Source: a virus
Length of the DNA: 64,000 bases
IMG/VR virus record: IMGVR_UViG_3300027793_000052
Span: 62,001-126,000 of that record
Reading direction: 5' to 3' (one strand)
Made by a program: the position numbers and the translations under genes. Below, piece by piece: positions 7,488 to 15,403 of the stretch. The number at the start of each line of letters is the position of its first letter. The first letter of the stretch is position 1. The notes under the pieces are model-generated. The model was not told the origin of the DNA, did no database searches, and saw only the letters and a program-made list of their open reading frames with translations.

Positions 7488-8111
7488 TCATTTAAGTTTT
7501 GGTAATATTGATAATAATCTTTCTTCCCATTTTTTATTAATTTCCTCGATAGGTGGGATGTCTAAGTACTCAGTTTCCGTTGTTTCATTTTCTTGGATAT
7601 TATCAACCAATTCCATTACCCAAAAATCAGTACCATCGGTATTTTTACCTTTTTTTGTTAGTTTATACATAAATTCATTTATAAATATTTTTGTAATTTC
7701 ATCATATCTAACTAAAGAGTTATTATCTAAAACTTCATGGGTCGTTCTAATAACTTTGTTAGGCTTAATATTTGTTAATAGTCTTCTAGTTAACCCCAAA
7801 ATTATAGATATAACCATTCTTTTATTTTTAATACTATTAGGTATATATCTACTAACCTCATCTCTTTTTAACATAAAACCTGTTATAGGTTTATTGTTAG
7901 TATCAACAACCATAAAACAATATGAATATTTACTGATATCGTTATTTATTTTTTCAAAACCAACGAATAAGTATAATTTATCCCCATTATTATCATCTTT
8001 AGATATTAATGTAGTAAACACACCTTCTTCCGGTGAATAGACATTAGATTCCCACTCATCTATTTTAGAAACCATTTCCTCAATTAATATCTTCTTAATT
8101 AAGTCTCTCAT
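7488..8111 (-). CDS. Cargo protein with capsid-targeting-like leader
   Basis: 207 residues on the minus strand. The leader RDLIKKILIEEM is the shared N-terminus with an L-I-E site. The remainder is a globular alpha/beta domain (YLFVGFEKI, YCFMVVDTNNKPITGFML) without a recognised fold. A plus-strand frame over the same bases is Phe/Leu-rich and is a shadow. An AATATTTATA motif lies about 40 bp upstream on the minus strand. Likely packaged in the virion, by analogy with the other leader-bearing proteins. Confidence 0.7.
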   Translation of the reverse strand: MRDLIKKILIEEMVSKIDEWESNVYSPEEGVFTTLISKDDNNGDKLYLFVGFEKINNDISKYSYCFMVVDTNNKPITGFMLKRDEVSRYIPNSIKNKRMVISIILGLTRRLLTNIKPNKVIRTTHEVLDNNSLVRYDEITKIFINEFMYKLTKKGKNTDGTDFWVMELVDNIQENETTETEYLDIPPIEEINKKWEERLLSILPKLK

Positions 8112-8148
8112 GTTATTAAATATAAATTGATTTTATATTTTATAAATA

Positions 8149-8180
8149 TTATATTTGTATAATGAAAGGTACATTAAACT
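8149..8180 (+). repeat. 32-bp exact copy of the promoter and start region at 11319-11350
   Basis: The bases from the TATATTTG box through ATGAAAGGTACATTAAACT are identical at both places, including the start codon and first six codons of the 11332 gene. Here the frame stops after eight codons, so this copy now serves as a promoter upstream of the lipoprotein gene at 8192. Confidence 0.75.
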
Positions 8181-8191
8181 ATAATTAAAAT

Positions 8192-8674
8192 ATGAAAAAA
8201 ATAAAAATTTGGGCTTCGGCCTTAGCATCAATGTTGTTAATAACATCTTGTTCAGAAAATTATTCTAACGGTGAAAGAATTGGTTTGGTTACACAATTCT
8301 CCAAAAGTGGTATAATATGGAAATCATGGGAAGGTCATTTGAACATGACCCAAACTGGGATGAACTCTTCAACACCATTTGATTTTTCTATTGATAATGA
8401 CAATCAAGATGAAAATTTGGTAAAATCATTGGATAGTGCTGCTAATTACGGTTGGAAGGTTAAAATTGTTTATCATGAAACAGCTGGGTATAATTGGTTC
8501 AGAAATCGTGGTGAGACAAGTCATTTTGTGACCAAAATGGAAGTTTTAGATAGAAATCCTATCGCTACGGCATTTGGTAATAGCACGTCCCCTGAAAGTA
8601 AATCAGGTTGTAACTGTAAAACAACTGGTAAAGTAATTGACACAATTTATGTTGTGATTGATAAAACAAAATAA
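8192..8674 (+). CDS. Lipoprotein, conserved in Bacteroidota phages, unknown
   Basis: 160 residues with a lipobox LLITSC (Cys at residue 20). The mature part has GERIGLVTQFSKSGIIWKSW, EGHLNMTQTGM and NRGETSHFVT, a set of motifs I recall from a conserved lipoprotein family found in bacteria and phages. It should be anchored to the inner leaflet of the outer membrane or the inner membrane. It has the copied TATATTTG promoter about 35 bp upstream. Function unknown. Confidence 0.75.
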   Translation: MKKIKIWASALASMLLITSCSENYSNGERIGLVTQFSKSGIIWKSWEGHLNMTQTGMNSSTPFDFSIDNDNQDENLVKSLDSAANYGWKVKIVYHETAGYNWFRNRGETSHFVTKMEVLDRNPIATAFGNSTSPESKSGCNCKTTGKVIDTIYVVIDKTK

Positions 8675-8677
8675 AAC

Positions 8678-8791
8678 ATGAAAAAAATAACAATTTTGTC
8701 TTTATTAATTTGTCTATTGGCAAGTTCTTGTAAAAATTATTACTATCAACCATGTCCTGCATATGGAAAGGTTGAAACCAAAAAACCTTAA
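8678..8791 (+). CDS. Tiny lipoprotein
   Basis: A 37-residue frame beginning 3 nt after the previous stop: KKITILSLLICLLASSC followed by KNYYYQPCPAYGK. The lipobox LASSC and the short tail make a small anchored peptide. Many Bacteroidota phages and hosts encode such peptides; the function is unknown. Confidence 0.6.
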   Translation: MKKITILSLLICLLASSCKNYYYQPCPAYGKVETKKP

Positions 8792-8833
8792 TTTTTACTT
8801 TTTATATTTAATTATTTTTCATATCATTAAAAT

Positions 8834-9376
8834 ATGAATATATTTGTTTTGGATAAGGACGTTAAAAAATGTGCTGAATATCACTGTGACAAACATTTGG
8901 TAAAAATGATTACAGAACACAATCAAATATTAGGTACAATATCTTATATCCGACGAGGTATAAAAAATAAAAAAGAAATTACAGAAGATTTTATATATAA
9001 AAATTTTCAAGGGTTTCCAAGGCAAAAAGATGATAAACCTTTTCCATATGGAATTGGTTTTGTTAACCATCCATGTACAAAATGGGTTAATACATCATCA
9101 AGTAATTATAAATGGTTGACGGAATTAACTCATGAGATGTGTAAAGAATACACCAAAAGATACGGTAGGAAACATGCTGGTGAGGATATTAATTTTTGGT
9201 ACCGTGACAACATGCCAGAAATACCTGATATTGGTTTGACACAGTTTTCACAGGCAATGCCTGACGATTGTAAAATGTCAGACCCAATAGAAGGTTATAG
9301 AAATTATTATAAAAAATATAAAGTAAGATTTGCCAAATGGCAACATGGTCAAACACCAAAATGGTACCTAGTATGA
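8834..9376 (+). CDS. Conserved phage protein, unknown function
   Basis: 180 residues. Motifs CAEYHCDKHLVKMITEHNQIL, NHPCTKWVN, QAMPDDCK and YRNYYKKYK are typical of a protein family widespread in large phages, some members of which are annotated as DNA repair glycosylase-like without firm support. The conserved His, Cys, Asp and Tyr suggest a soluble enzyme. It is translationally coupled (ATGA) to the next gene. Confidence 0.7.
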   Translation: MNIFVLDKDVKKCAEYHCDKHLVKMITEHNQILGTISYIRRGIKNKKEITEDFIYKNFQGFPRQKDDKPFPYGIGFVNHPCTKWVNTSSSNYKWLTELTHEMCKEYTKRYGRKHAGEDINFWYRDNMPEIPDIGLTQFSQAMPDDCKMSDPIEGYRNYYKKYKVRFAKWQHGQTPKWYLV

Positions 9377-9711
9377 AAAAAATAAAATCAGAAGAATATA
9401 TTACATGTGCTGCCATATGGTATAAAGATTTACCTACACAAAGACTATTACCTAAAAACATTGATAAAGGAATTGTTGTTTGCGGTCACAGACATGGTAA
9501 TTGTATTGATATCGTGTCAACACTTTCTCAACTGAGGACAGTACAATTTGGTCCCGATAGTGTGGGTGAAACCGAACAGGGTTTTATGACATCCAAAAAT
9601 AGGTTTGTCGATAGAATAGAAGCTATGAGTATTGCAGTAGAAAATGAACAAGTGAATGAAAATGAATTACATAATCCAATGATAGGTTTATTTAGTGAAG
9701 ATTTATATTAA
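9373..9711 (+). CDS. Conserved phage protein, unknown function
   Basis: 112 residues from ATG 9373, which overlaps the upstream TGA stop as ATGA; an in-frame ATG at 9337 is inside the previous gene. Motifs CGHRHGNCI, and GFMTSKNRFVDRIEAMSIA, recur in phage proteins of unknown function. It is co-translated with the preceding gene, a pairing that suggests a joint role. Confidence 0.7.
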   Translation: MKKIKSEEYITCAAIWYKDLPTQRLLPKNIDKGIVVCGHRHGNCIDIVSTLSQLRTVQFGPDSVGETEQGFMTSKNRFVDRIEAMSIAVENEQVNENELHNPMIGLFSEDLY

Positions 9712-9720
9712 ATTTAAATT

Positions 9721-10098
9721 ATGACAAAAGAAACATTAAAACAATTAATTGAAATTGAATTCGATAGGGTTGAAACAATATCACAATTTAAATCAGAAGT
9801 CTTTAGACTTATTGATTTGTATGAACAAGATAAGCCATCTACAGTAGTACCTATCATAAGTAATGAACCTGATGAGGTTATGTATGCTGAAATTTGTGGA
9901 TGTAACCCTAAAAATGGTGGCAGTGGTATGTGCGGTTGTATAATGGGAAATAAAATGGTACCCAATCCTAAAAAATATGGACAACCTAAATCAAATTTTG
10001 GGACCACAACGGGGATAGATATAGATTTACAAAATCCTTATTCACCCACAGCTAAGTGGATAACATCAAATAATATAAGATCAAATAATATAAGATAA
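9721..10098 (+). CDS. Small Cys-rich protein with repeat tail
   Basis: 125 residues. A helical N-terminal half is followed by a Cys/Gly segment (ICGCNPKNGGSGMCGC) and a C-terminus SNNIRSNNIR made by a 15-bp tandem repeat in the DNA at about 10067-10096. The N-terminal MTKETLKQLIEIEFD is helical. Unknown function. Confidence 0.6.
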   Translation: MTKETLKQLIEIEFDRVETISQFKSEVFRLIDLYEQDKPSTVVPIISNEPDEVMYAEICGCNPKNGGSGMCGCIMGNKMVPNPKKYGQPKSNFGTTTGIDIDLQNPYSPTAKWITSNNIRSNNIR

Positions 10099-10101
10099 AA
10101 C

Positions 10102-10293
10102 ATGAAAACATTTATACAATTATCATTAATAGGAGTTTTACTGATGTACTTGGCCTTTTCATTTATTTCATGGAAATTAAACCCCTCATGTTGGGAACAA
10201 GGTACTAGAGCCATGTTGGTATTCATATCTTTTGGTTGGATACTTATATCGGGTATTATTGCCGCAGGAATAGAAGATATGAAAAACAAATAA
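10102..10293 (+). CDS. Small two-helix membrane protein
   Basis: 63 residues with two hydrophobic segments (IQLSLIGVLLMYLAFSFISW and AMLVFISFGWILISGIIAAG) separated by a short polar loop with a Cys. Small inner-membrane protein; no family recognised. Confidence 0.6.
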   Translation: MKTFIQLSLIGVLLMYLAFSFISWKLNPSCWEQGTRAMLVFISFGWILISGIIAAGIEDMKNK

Positions 10294-10294
10294 T

Positions 10295-10531
10295 ATGGAA
10301 AATAAAATAAAATATCCCATACTTGCTTACGCTCCAGGTTTCTATTTGAGTAAGTGTGTAAACTGTGAAGAAGAATTCATGGGTGATAAGTATGCAAGAC
10401 AATGTGAAACTTGTGCAATAAACCAATTAAATGATTTATACAAAGAAACATCACAAAAGTTGATGGAGGCAAATAAGACGATATTGAAATTAAAAGAAAT
10501 TAAAGAATTCCTAAATAAAACTGAACTATAA
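10295..10531 (+). CDS. Small zinc-finger protein
   Basis: 78 residues with CVNC and CETC pairs around GDKYARQ (KCVNCEEEFMGDKYARQCETC), then a coiled-coil-like helix. This zinc-knuckle pattern is common in small Bacteroidota-phage proteins. Starts 1 nt after the previous stop. Confidence 0.7.
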   Translation: MENKIKYPILAYAPGFYLSKCVNCEEEFMGDKYARQCETCAINQLNDLYKETSQKLMEANKTILKLKEIKEFLNKTEL

Positions 10532-10536
10532 ATAAC

Positions 10537-10734
10537 ATGGAAGAGATAACGATTTATAAATTTCAACTTGAAAGGATAGTTGAAGCACTTAGAATTACTT
10601 CAAACATACATAATTGTAACAAGTTAGAAACATCACATGATAGACAAGTTAGGTCTGCCTTACAATACGCTAAAAACGCTTTAGAAGGTAACAAAGAGGT
10701 GGAAGTAAATTATATGACAGGAAAAAATAAATAA
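10537..10734 (+). CDS. Small helical protein, unknown
   Basis: 65 residues, helical, containing TSHDRQVRSALQYAKNALEG. Several phages carry short proteins of this form. No function can be inferred. Confidence 0.6.
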   Translation: MEEITIYKFQLERIVEALRITSNIHNCNKLETSHDRQVRSALQYAKNALEGNKEVEVNYMTGKNK

Positions 10735-10735
10735 T

Positions 10736-11311
10736 ATGGGACTAATAGAACACGCAAAATTAGAATTAGAGATGGCTGGTTTATTTTCTGGTGAAGGTGA
10801 CTTTTATGATGGTATGACAGGTAAAGCAGTCATGGAATTAATAGAAGTATTTTCCAAACAAGGACATTCAGGGATGTCAGCACCCATTGTCACCGACTTA
10901 TTTCGTAAATTGGCTAATTATGAACCATTACAACCTATCACTGGTAAAGATGAAGAGTGGGGTGATGTGAGAGATTTAGGTGATGGGCGATCTTGGTATC
11001 AAAATAAGAGATGTTCGGCTTTATTCAAAGACGGTAAAGACGGAAGACCTTATTATATTGATGCTATTGTTAAAAGAGACCAAAGAGGTATAACATGGAG
11101 TGGAATGGCTTGGTTAAATGAAGAAGATTGGTTAAATGGAGATAGAACCAAAATGATAGATAAACGGGGTTATGTTAAATCATTTCCATTTACACCTAAA
11201 ACCTTTTATATTGATGTAAGGGATGTTGAAGTTGCAAAAGATGATTGGGAAAGTTTTATTGTTGACCCATCACAACTAGATGAAGTTAGAGAATATTATG
11301 ATTTAAAATAA
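10736..11311 (+). CDS. Conserved phage protein, unknown function
   Basis: 191 residues. It opens HAKLELEMAGLF, has FSKQGHSGMSAPIVTDLF, EPLQPITGKDEEW, and a C-terminal region YIDAIVKRDQRGITWSG. These motifs form a recognisable family present in many unrelated phages; no activity has been assigned that I know of. Soluble. Confidence 0.7.
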   Translation: MGLIEHAKLELEMAGLFSGEGDFYDGMTGKAVMELIEVFSKQGHSGMSAPIVTDLFRKLANYEPLQPITGKDEEWGDVRDLGDGRSWYQNKRCSALFKDGKDGRPYYIDAIVKRDQRGITWSGMAWLNEEDWLNGDRTKMIDKRGYVKSFPFTPKTFYIDVRDVEVAKDDWESFIVDPSQLDEVREYYDLK

Positions 11312-11319
11312 TTTTTCCT

Positions 11320-11327
11320 TATATTTG
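11320..11327 (+). promoter_or_regulatory. TATATTTG -7 box, near-leaderless
   Basis: TATATTTG ends 4 nt before the ATG at 11332. This and the following 23 bases are duplicated at 8149-8180. Confidence 0.7.
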
Positions 11328-11331
11328 TATA

Positions 11332-11706
11332 ATGAAAGGTACATTAAACTTAAAAGACACTGGGTGGTTTGTATTATATTGGGATAGAGATCCGCATTAT
11401 TTCGGACCACAAGGAATGTTGAAACAGAGGGTTAAAGAAATATCTGTTCATCGAGAAAGTCTATCCAATCCATTCCTATCAACATATTGGGTTGATGGTA
11501 GAGAAGTTGAATTTGAAATCATTTATGAAAGTGATACTGATGGTTGGTTTGATGGGAAATCGGCTAAGATAATTCACGATGATTATATTGGTGAAGATGG
11601 TTGGGATAGAATTGTAAGGGAATTATCTGAACAAGATATAAATGGTGTTTACGAAACTATGAAATGGTTAAAGGAAAATTATAACCCACCAAAAAGGAAA
11701 GAATAA
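11332..11706 (+). CDS. Small conserved phage protein, unknown
   Basis: 124 residues opening KGTLNLKDTGWFVLYWDRD, with a central GREVEFEIIYES and aromatic-rich C-terminus. It resembles the short 'MKGxLxxxxxGWxV' proteins seen in Bacteroidota phages. Begins a block of co-directional genes spaced by 1-5 nt. Confidence 0.65.
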   Translation: MKGTLNLKDTGWFVLYWDRDPHYFGPQGMLKQRVKEISVHRESLSNPFLSTYWVDGREVEFEIIYESDTDGWFDGKSAKIIHDDYIGEDGWDRIVRELSEQDINGVYETMKWLKENYNPPKRKE

Positions 11707-11710
11707 TATC

Positions 11711-12001
11711 ATGGTACATTATTTAAGAAATGAAAAAAACAATACAATAATTGAGTGTGAAACAATCAAAAAGTTGGGTGAGGATAACGACTTACATTCT
11801 AATATTGATGTGGCAGAATATTCAGACTTGTTATACTTTAACCAAAATAAGTTTTATGAAATCAAATGGGATTTTGATATTTTACATAATATAAGAAGAG
11901 AATGGTTTGAAGGGTTTCCAGAAAGTTCAATGGATGACTTTGTAAAATACCATTATAGTAGAATTGCTAATAAATATAATCTAAACTATATGACAGATTA
12001 A
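11711..12001 (+). CDS. Hypothetical protein
   Basis: 96 residues, mixed alpha/beta, with no recognised motif (EYSDLLYFNQNKFYEIKWDF, REWFEGFPESSMDDFVKYH). Start ATG 11711 is in an A/T-rich context after a 4-nt gap. Confidence 0.6.
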   Translation: MVHYLRNEKNNTIIECETIKKLGEDNDLHSNIDVAEYSDLLYFNQNKFYEIKWDFDILHNIRREWFEGFPESSMDDFVKYHYSRIANKYNLNYMTD

Positions 12002-12002
12002 A

Positions 12003-12281
12003 ATGAAATCACAAGAAGAAATAAGGAAAATAGCTACTAAGTTTTATAGAAATAATGGTAGTGGTGGAGGACAATATACTGAAGGTTACATAGATGGTAC
12101 GTTAAACGGCTTTGTTGATGGTTACACTAAATGTCAAGAAGATAAAAAATACACTGAAAGTGAGGTTATTGAGTTAATGAAAAAATCTATTGAATGGGGT
12201 GTTGAATTAGGGAATGGAACAGTTCAACCAAGCGATTATGGTAATACAGATAATTGGATTAAAAATAACTTAAAAAAATAA
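12003..12281 (+). CDS. Tandem paralogue with GYxxCQE motif, unknown
   Basis: 92 residues. The central GFVDGYTKCQED aligns with GYVLGYTQCQEN in the next gene and GFYSGYRTCEKED in the one at 12641, so these three neighbours are paralogues arisen by duplication. The fold appears helical. Function unknown. Confidence 0.6.
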   Translation: MKSQEEIRKIATKFYRNNGSGGGQYTEGYIDGTLNGFVDGYTKCQEDKKYTESEVIELMKKSIEWGVELGNGTVQPSDYGNTDNWIKNNLKK

Positions 12282-12282
12282 C

Positions 12283-12549
12283 ATGAAATCGAAAGAACAA
12301 ATAAATCAACTAGCTAAATCAGAAATAGAGAGACATAGAGCTTCTACTAGTTCTGTCGACCCTTCAAAAGATATGGAAAGGTTCAAAGGTTATGTGTTAG
12401 GTTATACTCAATGTCAAGAAAATATGAAAAAAGAAATGTATGAATTTGGTAAAAAAGTCTTAGATACGTTTCATTCTGAGGGTAAAACACATAGTGGTGA
12501 GGATAGATTGGCAAGGATAAAATATCATGAATGGTTTAATGGATTGTAA
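12283..12549 (+). CDS. Tandem paralogue with GYxxCQE motif, unknown
   Basis: 88 residues, helical; shares GYTQCQEN with the flanking paralogues. Its stop overlaps the start of a tiny membrane protein gene (TAATG). Confidence 0.6.
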   Translation: MKSKEQINQLAKSEIERHRASTSSVDPSKDMERFKGYVLGYTQCQENMKKEMYEFGKKVLDTFHSEGKTHSGEDRLARIKYHEWFNGL

Positions 12550-12644
12550 TGAAAAAACTAAGTGAAGACACTATTGTTGGTTTAATTTTTGGTATTATAG
12601 GTATAATTTATATTGTTTTATTAGTTGAATTTATATTAAAATGA
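12549..12644 (+). CDS. Tiny single-pass membrane protein
   Basis: A 31-residue frame starting ATG 12549 in a TAATG overlap and ending in an ATGA overlap with the next gene. Almost all of it is one hydrophobic helix (IVGLIFGIIGIIYIVLLVEF). Overlaps on both sides argue that it is translated. Confidence 0.6.
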   Translation: MKKLSEDTIVGLIFGIIGIIYIVLLVEFILK

Positions 12645-12997
12645 AAAAGTCAGATGATGAAATACAAACTCTATCAGAAAAAGAGTTAAAACTAATAGAC
12701 AATGTTGTTCATTTAACCTCAACAACTGAAGAAGAAAACATATTCCACCAAGGGTTTTATTCTGGTTATAGAACTTGTGAAAAAGAAGATTATAAAAAAG
12801 GTTCAGAAAACTTTATAATGGGTGCTGAATGGGTTGAGGAAAAAATTAACTCTATCACAGATAGGGATATAAAAATACAGGCAGAAATAGAAAGTGTTGG
12901 TGAATACTTAAGTGGAAGTCCGTATCAAAAAACATATGAAGATGGTTTTATTAAGGGTATTGAATGGTTTAAATCATTAATTAAAAATAAGTTATGA
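12641..12997 (+). CDS. Tandem paralogue with GYxxCE motif, unknown
   Basis: 118 residues with FYSGYRTCEKED and later YEDGFIKGIEWF, so it may contain two copies of the helical unit found once in the genes at 12003 and 12283. ATGA-type overlap with both neighbours. Confidence 0.6.
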   Translation: MKKSDDEIQTLSEKELKLIDNVVHLTSTTEEENIFHQGFYSGYRTCEKEDYKKGSENFIMGAEWVEEKINSITDRDIKIQAEIESVGEYLSGSPYQKTYEDGFIKGIEWFKSLIKNKL

Positions 12998-13383
12998 AAG
13001 CATCAGAATTAAGAATAGGAAATTTAGTAAATTTAATGCTAAACCATGAAGATTTTGAAACAATACGTGTTGATGTAACTGATTTGATAAACATACCTAA
13101 TGGAGGTGTATATGAACCTATACCTGTAACTGAAAAATGGTTTGAAAAGTTCGGGTTCTATAGAGATGGAGAATATTGGAGTAGGGGTATTAATGATTAT
13201 AAATATTGTTTTAAATATAGGGATTGGGCTGATAACTGGGCATTTTATCAAGAGTTTACTGACAGTCCTGATGATAGAGATGATGGCGTAAAATACCCAA
13301 TTTCATTTGATATTAAGTATGTACATCAATTACAAAACTTATGGTTTGCTTTATTATTTGAAGAATTAACAATAAAGGGATAA
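12994..13383 (+). CDS. Conserved Bacteroidota phage/prophage protein
   Basis: 129 residues. The N-terminus KASELRIGNLVN and the C-terminus KYVHQLQNLWFALLFEEL, with PIPVTEKWFEKFGF in between, match a small protein that is extremely common in Bacteroidota phages and prophages. It is a good marker of the host phylum. No function is assigned to the family as far as I know. Confidence 0.8.
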   Translation: MKASELRIGNLVNLMLNHEDFETIRVDVTDLINIPNGGVYEPIPVTEKWFEKFGFYRDGEYWSRGINDYKYCFKYRDWADNWAFYQEFTDSPDDRDDGVKYPISFDIKYVHQLQNLWFALLFEELTIKG

Positions 13384-13384
13384 A

Positions 13385-13810
13385 ATGAAACCAAAATTTA
13401 ATGTTGGGGATAAATTGGAAGCCAACCAATTTGAAAGAGAACAATATGGAATTGAATATGTTACCATCACATCCATCAATGAGGTTGGACAGGTTTATTA
13501 TTGCGAGGCAGATTGGAACAATAATAAAATATATTTGGGCCATTTTTTTGATGAGGCAAAGATTTATGAAGATGGTTATGATGTATACTGCCCCATTTGC
13601 ACGGGCTGTGGTGAAGAAGGTTGTTGTAGCCCATTAATGTGCAAACAATCACAAGACGGTCATTATTGTGAAAGTTATTTAAGGGATTTAAAATTTGGCT
13701 ATAAAATGTATAATGACATTTATGATTTAATCCCAAAAGATGAAGAAACAAAGAAAAAATTGGATGAGATATTCGATAAAAATTATGAACGATATTATAC
13801 CCCAAAATAA
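13385..13810 (+). CDS. Cys-rich conserved phage protein
   Basis: 141 residues. An SH3-like N-terminus (FNVGDKLEANQF) precedes a Cys cluster CPICTGCGEEGCC then C-K and H-Y-C, followed by YLRDLKFGYKM. The Cys cluster looks like a zinc or disulfide knot. The same CSGCGE-GCC arrangement is known to me from Bacteroidota phage small proteins; function unknown. Confidence 0.7.
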   Translation: MKPKFNVGDKLEANQFEREQYGIEYVTITSINEVGQVYYCEADWNNNKIYLGHFFDEAKIYEDGYDVYCPICTGCGEEGCCSPLMCKQSQDGHYCESYLRDLKFGYKMYNDIYDLIPKDEETKKKLDEIFDKNYERYYTPK

Positions 13811-13835
13811 AAACCAAAGCTTTTTATCTTATAAG

Positions 13836-13847
13836 AATATTTATAAG
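13836..13847 (+). promoter_or_regulatory. Late-type promoter motif AATATTTAT
   Basis: AATATTTATAAG begins 14 nt before the ATG at 13850, again in front of an LIKKI-leader protein. Confidence 0.55.
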
Positions 13848-13849
13848 AT

Positions 13850-14332
13850 ATGAGAAATCTCATCAAAAAAATCATAAAAGAAGAACTTAAAAAAGATAAA
13901 ACCATAACCTGCAACAATTGCGGATGGTCTTGGAAATTATCTGAAGCAGGAAATGATCCTTTTAATTGCCACAAATGCTTATCCAACAACAATCAAGTTA
14001 CAATAAAAGAAGAAACAAAAGAAAAATACCCAATTTCAATTGGTGATGTTTTTAGGGTTAATAAGGAAAACATATTGATTATGATAGAATCAATCAAATG
14101 CAACCCCAAAAAAGCTAGGGTAATGACAAAACATACAATATTTGGGAACCATGAAATTTTCCATGATGGTTGCGATGTTTATTATCTCAGAAGCATAGAC
14201 GGTGGTGAAACATGGTATGATGATGATGAATCTAAAACAGAACTTAATTGGATTCCGGTCATAATTTCAAACGGCCATTGGAAATTGTTACATGGTGGGT
14301 CAGAAGATATTGGAGATTTTTTCCCAGAATAG
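13850..14332 (+). CDS. Zinc-ribbon cargo protein with capsid-targeting-like leader
   Basis: 160 residues. Leader RNLIKKIIKEE (site I-K-E) is followed by a zinc ribbon CNNCGWSWKLSEAGNDPFNC to CHKC (residues about 21-44), a module I recall at many positions in Bacteroidota-phage structural proteins. The C-terminal part has an SH3-like start ISIGDVFRVNKEN and ends near W-I-P-V-I. Probably a packaged protein with a nucleic-acid-binding ribbon. Function inferred from context only. Confidence 0.7.
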   Translation: MRNLIKKIIKEELKKDKTITCNNCGWSWKLSEAGNDPFNCHKCLSNNNQVTIKEETKEKYPISIGDVFRVNKENILIMIESIKCNPKKARVMTKHTIFGNHEIFHDGCDVYYLRSIDGGETWYDDDESKTELNWIPVIISNGHWKLLHGGSEDIGDFFPE

Positions 14333-14336
14333 TTAA

Positions 14337-14366
14337 TTGCCAAATAAAATAAAATTCTTATATTTG
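14337..14366 (+). promoter_or_regulatory. Two-part host-type promoter (TTGCC / TATATTTG)
   Basis: TTGCC at 14337 and TATATTTG at 14359 are 22 nt apart start to start, and the -7 box ends 4 nt before the ATG at 14371. The same spacing occurs at 18840/18862, 23548/23570 and on the minus strand at 19156/19134. Confidence 0.75.
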
Positions 14367-14370
14367 TGGT

Positions 14371-14712
14371 ATGATAATAACAATAATCATATCATCCGTT
14401 ATATTAAACATTGTTTTAAGCACAATGGTTTATTCTTTAACCAAAGAAAAACCCAAAATAATTTATAAGGAAAAACCTGTGGAGAAAATAGTATATAAGG
14501 ATAAAATTATATACAAGGATAAGATTGTGGAAAAAATTGTCTACAAAGACAAACCCATACACCAATTTATTCCAAAGGTGGAACCAAAAGTTAGCAAAGA
14601 AAAACAAGAACTTTTGGATGCCCTTAATGAATTAAAGAAGAAAAAGAAAAAATCCAAGAAGGACCAAGAAAACATATACACAATAGAAAAAGTTTTACCA
14701 AACCTTAAATAA
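14371..14712 (+). CDS. Membrane-anchored protein with YKDK repeats and coiled coil
   Basis: 113 residues: an N-terminal membrane helix (IITIIISSVILNIVLSTMVY), then a proline/lysine repeat zone built from IIYKEKPVEKIVYKDK and copies of YKDK, then a Lys-rich coiled coil. The repeat zone resembles extended envelope-spanning linkers such as those of spanins or TonB-like proteins. A spanin-like role is possible but not shown. Preceded by the two-part promoter. Confidence 0.65.
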   Translation: MIITIIISSVILNIVLSTMVYSLTKEKPKIIYKEKPVEKIVYKDKIIYKDKIVEKIVYKDKPIHQFIPKVEPKVSKEKQELLDALNELKKKKKKSKKDQENIYTIEKVLPNLK

Positions 14713-14720
14713 TTTAAACC

Positions 14721-14789
14721 ATGACAGTAATATTATTATTATTTATTTTCATAACCTTGGCATCAATCAATAACAAAATTAAAAGATAA
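14721..14789 (+). CDS. Possible tiny membrane peptide
   Basis: A 22-codon frame, TVILLLFIFITLASINNKIK, starting 8 nt after the previous stop. One hydrophobic helix and a basic end. It is short enough to occur by chance, so it is listed with low confidence. Confidence 0.35.
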   Translation: MTVILLLFIFITLASINNKIKR

Positions 14790-14844
14790 AATGTAGAAAG
14801 TTTAAAATAATTTTATATCTTTGTAACATTAAGAAATAGAAATA

Positions 14845-15249
14845 ATGACAAACGAATTTATCCCATACGAAGAAGCATTAGCCCTAAAAGAATTAGGGTT
14901 TAATGATGAATGTTTTGGATTTTATGATGACCAATATAATAAAGATAATGGTTTATATTTAAACGATAGTATAAACTTAAAAGGGAGATTTATTTATACA
15001 AAAGCACCAACATTCTCACAAACATTTAGATGGTTTAGAGATGAAAAAAGTATATCTGGAGAAGTTTACTCTGGAGATTTTGGAGGATGTATAGAATATA
15101 GCTTCCATATAAGAGATTTATATACTGAAAAAGAAATATTTGATAACTTTTTTGGGGCTGGAGGTTCTTATAGTGGTACATTCAATACTTATGAAGAAGC
15201 AGAACTTGCTTGTCTTAAAAAATTAATTGAAATAGTTAAACCTAAATAA
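14845..15249 (+). CDS. Conserved Bacteroidota phage protein
   Basis: 134 residues. It has KELGFNDECFGFYDD near the start, APTFSQTFRWFRDE in the middle and YEEAELACLKKLIEI at the end, the pattern of a small protein very common in Bacteroidota phages. A TATCTTTG box is at 14816-14823, 21 nt upstream, so unlike many neighbours this mRNA has a short leader. Function unknown. Confidence 0.75.
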   Translation: MTNEFIPYEEALALKELGFNDECFGFYDDQYNKDNGLYLNDSINLKGRFIYTKAPTFSQTFRWFRDEKSISGEVYSGDFGGCIEYSFHIRDLYTEKEIFDNFFGAGGSYSGTFNTYEEAELACLKKLIEIVKPK

Positions 15250-15250
15250 T

Positions 15251-15322
15251 ATGAATAAAGAATTAAAGTTTGATGAACCTTGTTTTGGGTTTTATAATGA
15301 ATTATGTAAAACCCTGAGATAA
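15251..15322 (+). pseudogene. Truncated duplicate of the preceding gene's N-terminus
   Basis: A 23-codon frame reads KELKFDEPCFGFYNELC, matching KELGFNDECFGFYDDQY of the gene just upstream, then runs into a terminator. It is a truncated tandem copy. The stop lies in the terminator loop. Confidence 0.55.
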
Positions 15323-15338
15323 TCCTCGGGTTTTTTTA
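15312..15338 (+). terminator. Rho-independent terminator
   Basis: CCTGAG pairs with CTCGGG (one G-T pair), 6-nt loop, followed by a run of seven to eight T. Almost the same hairpin occurs at 17089. Confidence 0.75.
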
Positions 15339-15403
15339 TTTCTAGGGACGTAGTCCGGGTATATATTTACACTATCCACATAAATCATTAGATTTACAAT
15401 AAT

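Noticed and set aside
7432-8040. Plus-strand frame of about 200 codons, Phe/Leu/Ser-rich
   Set aside because: It is the antisense shadow of the minus-strand cargo gene at 7488-8111, whose leader RDLIKKILIEE is shared with other genes.
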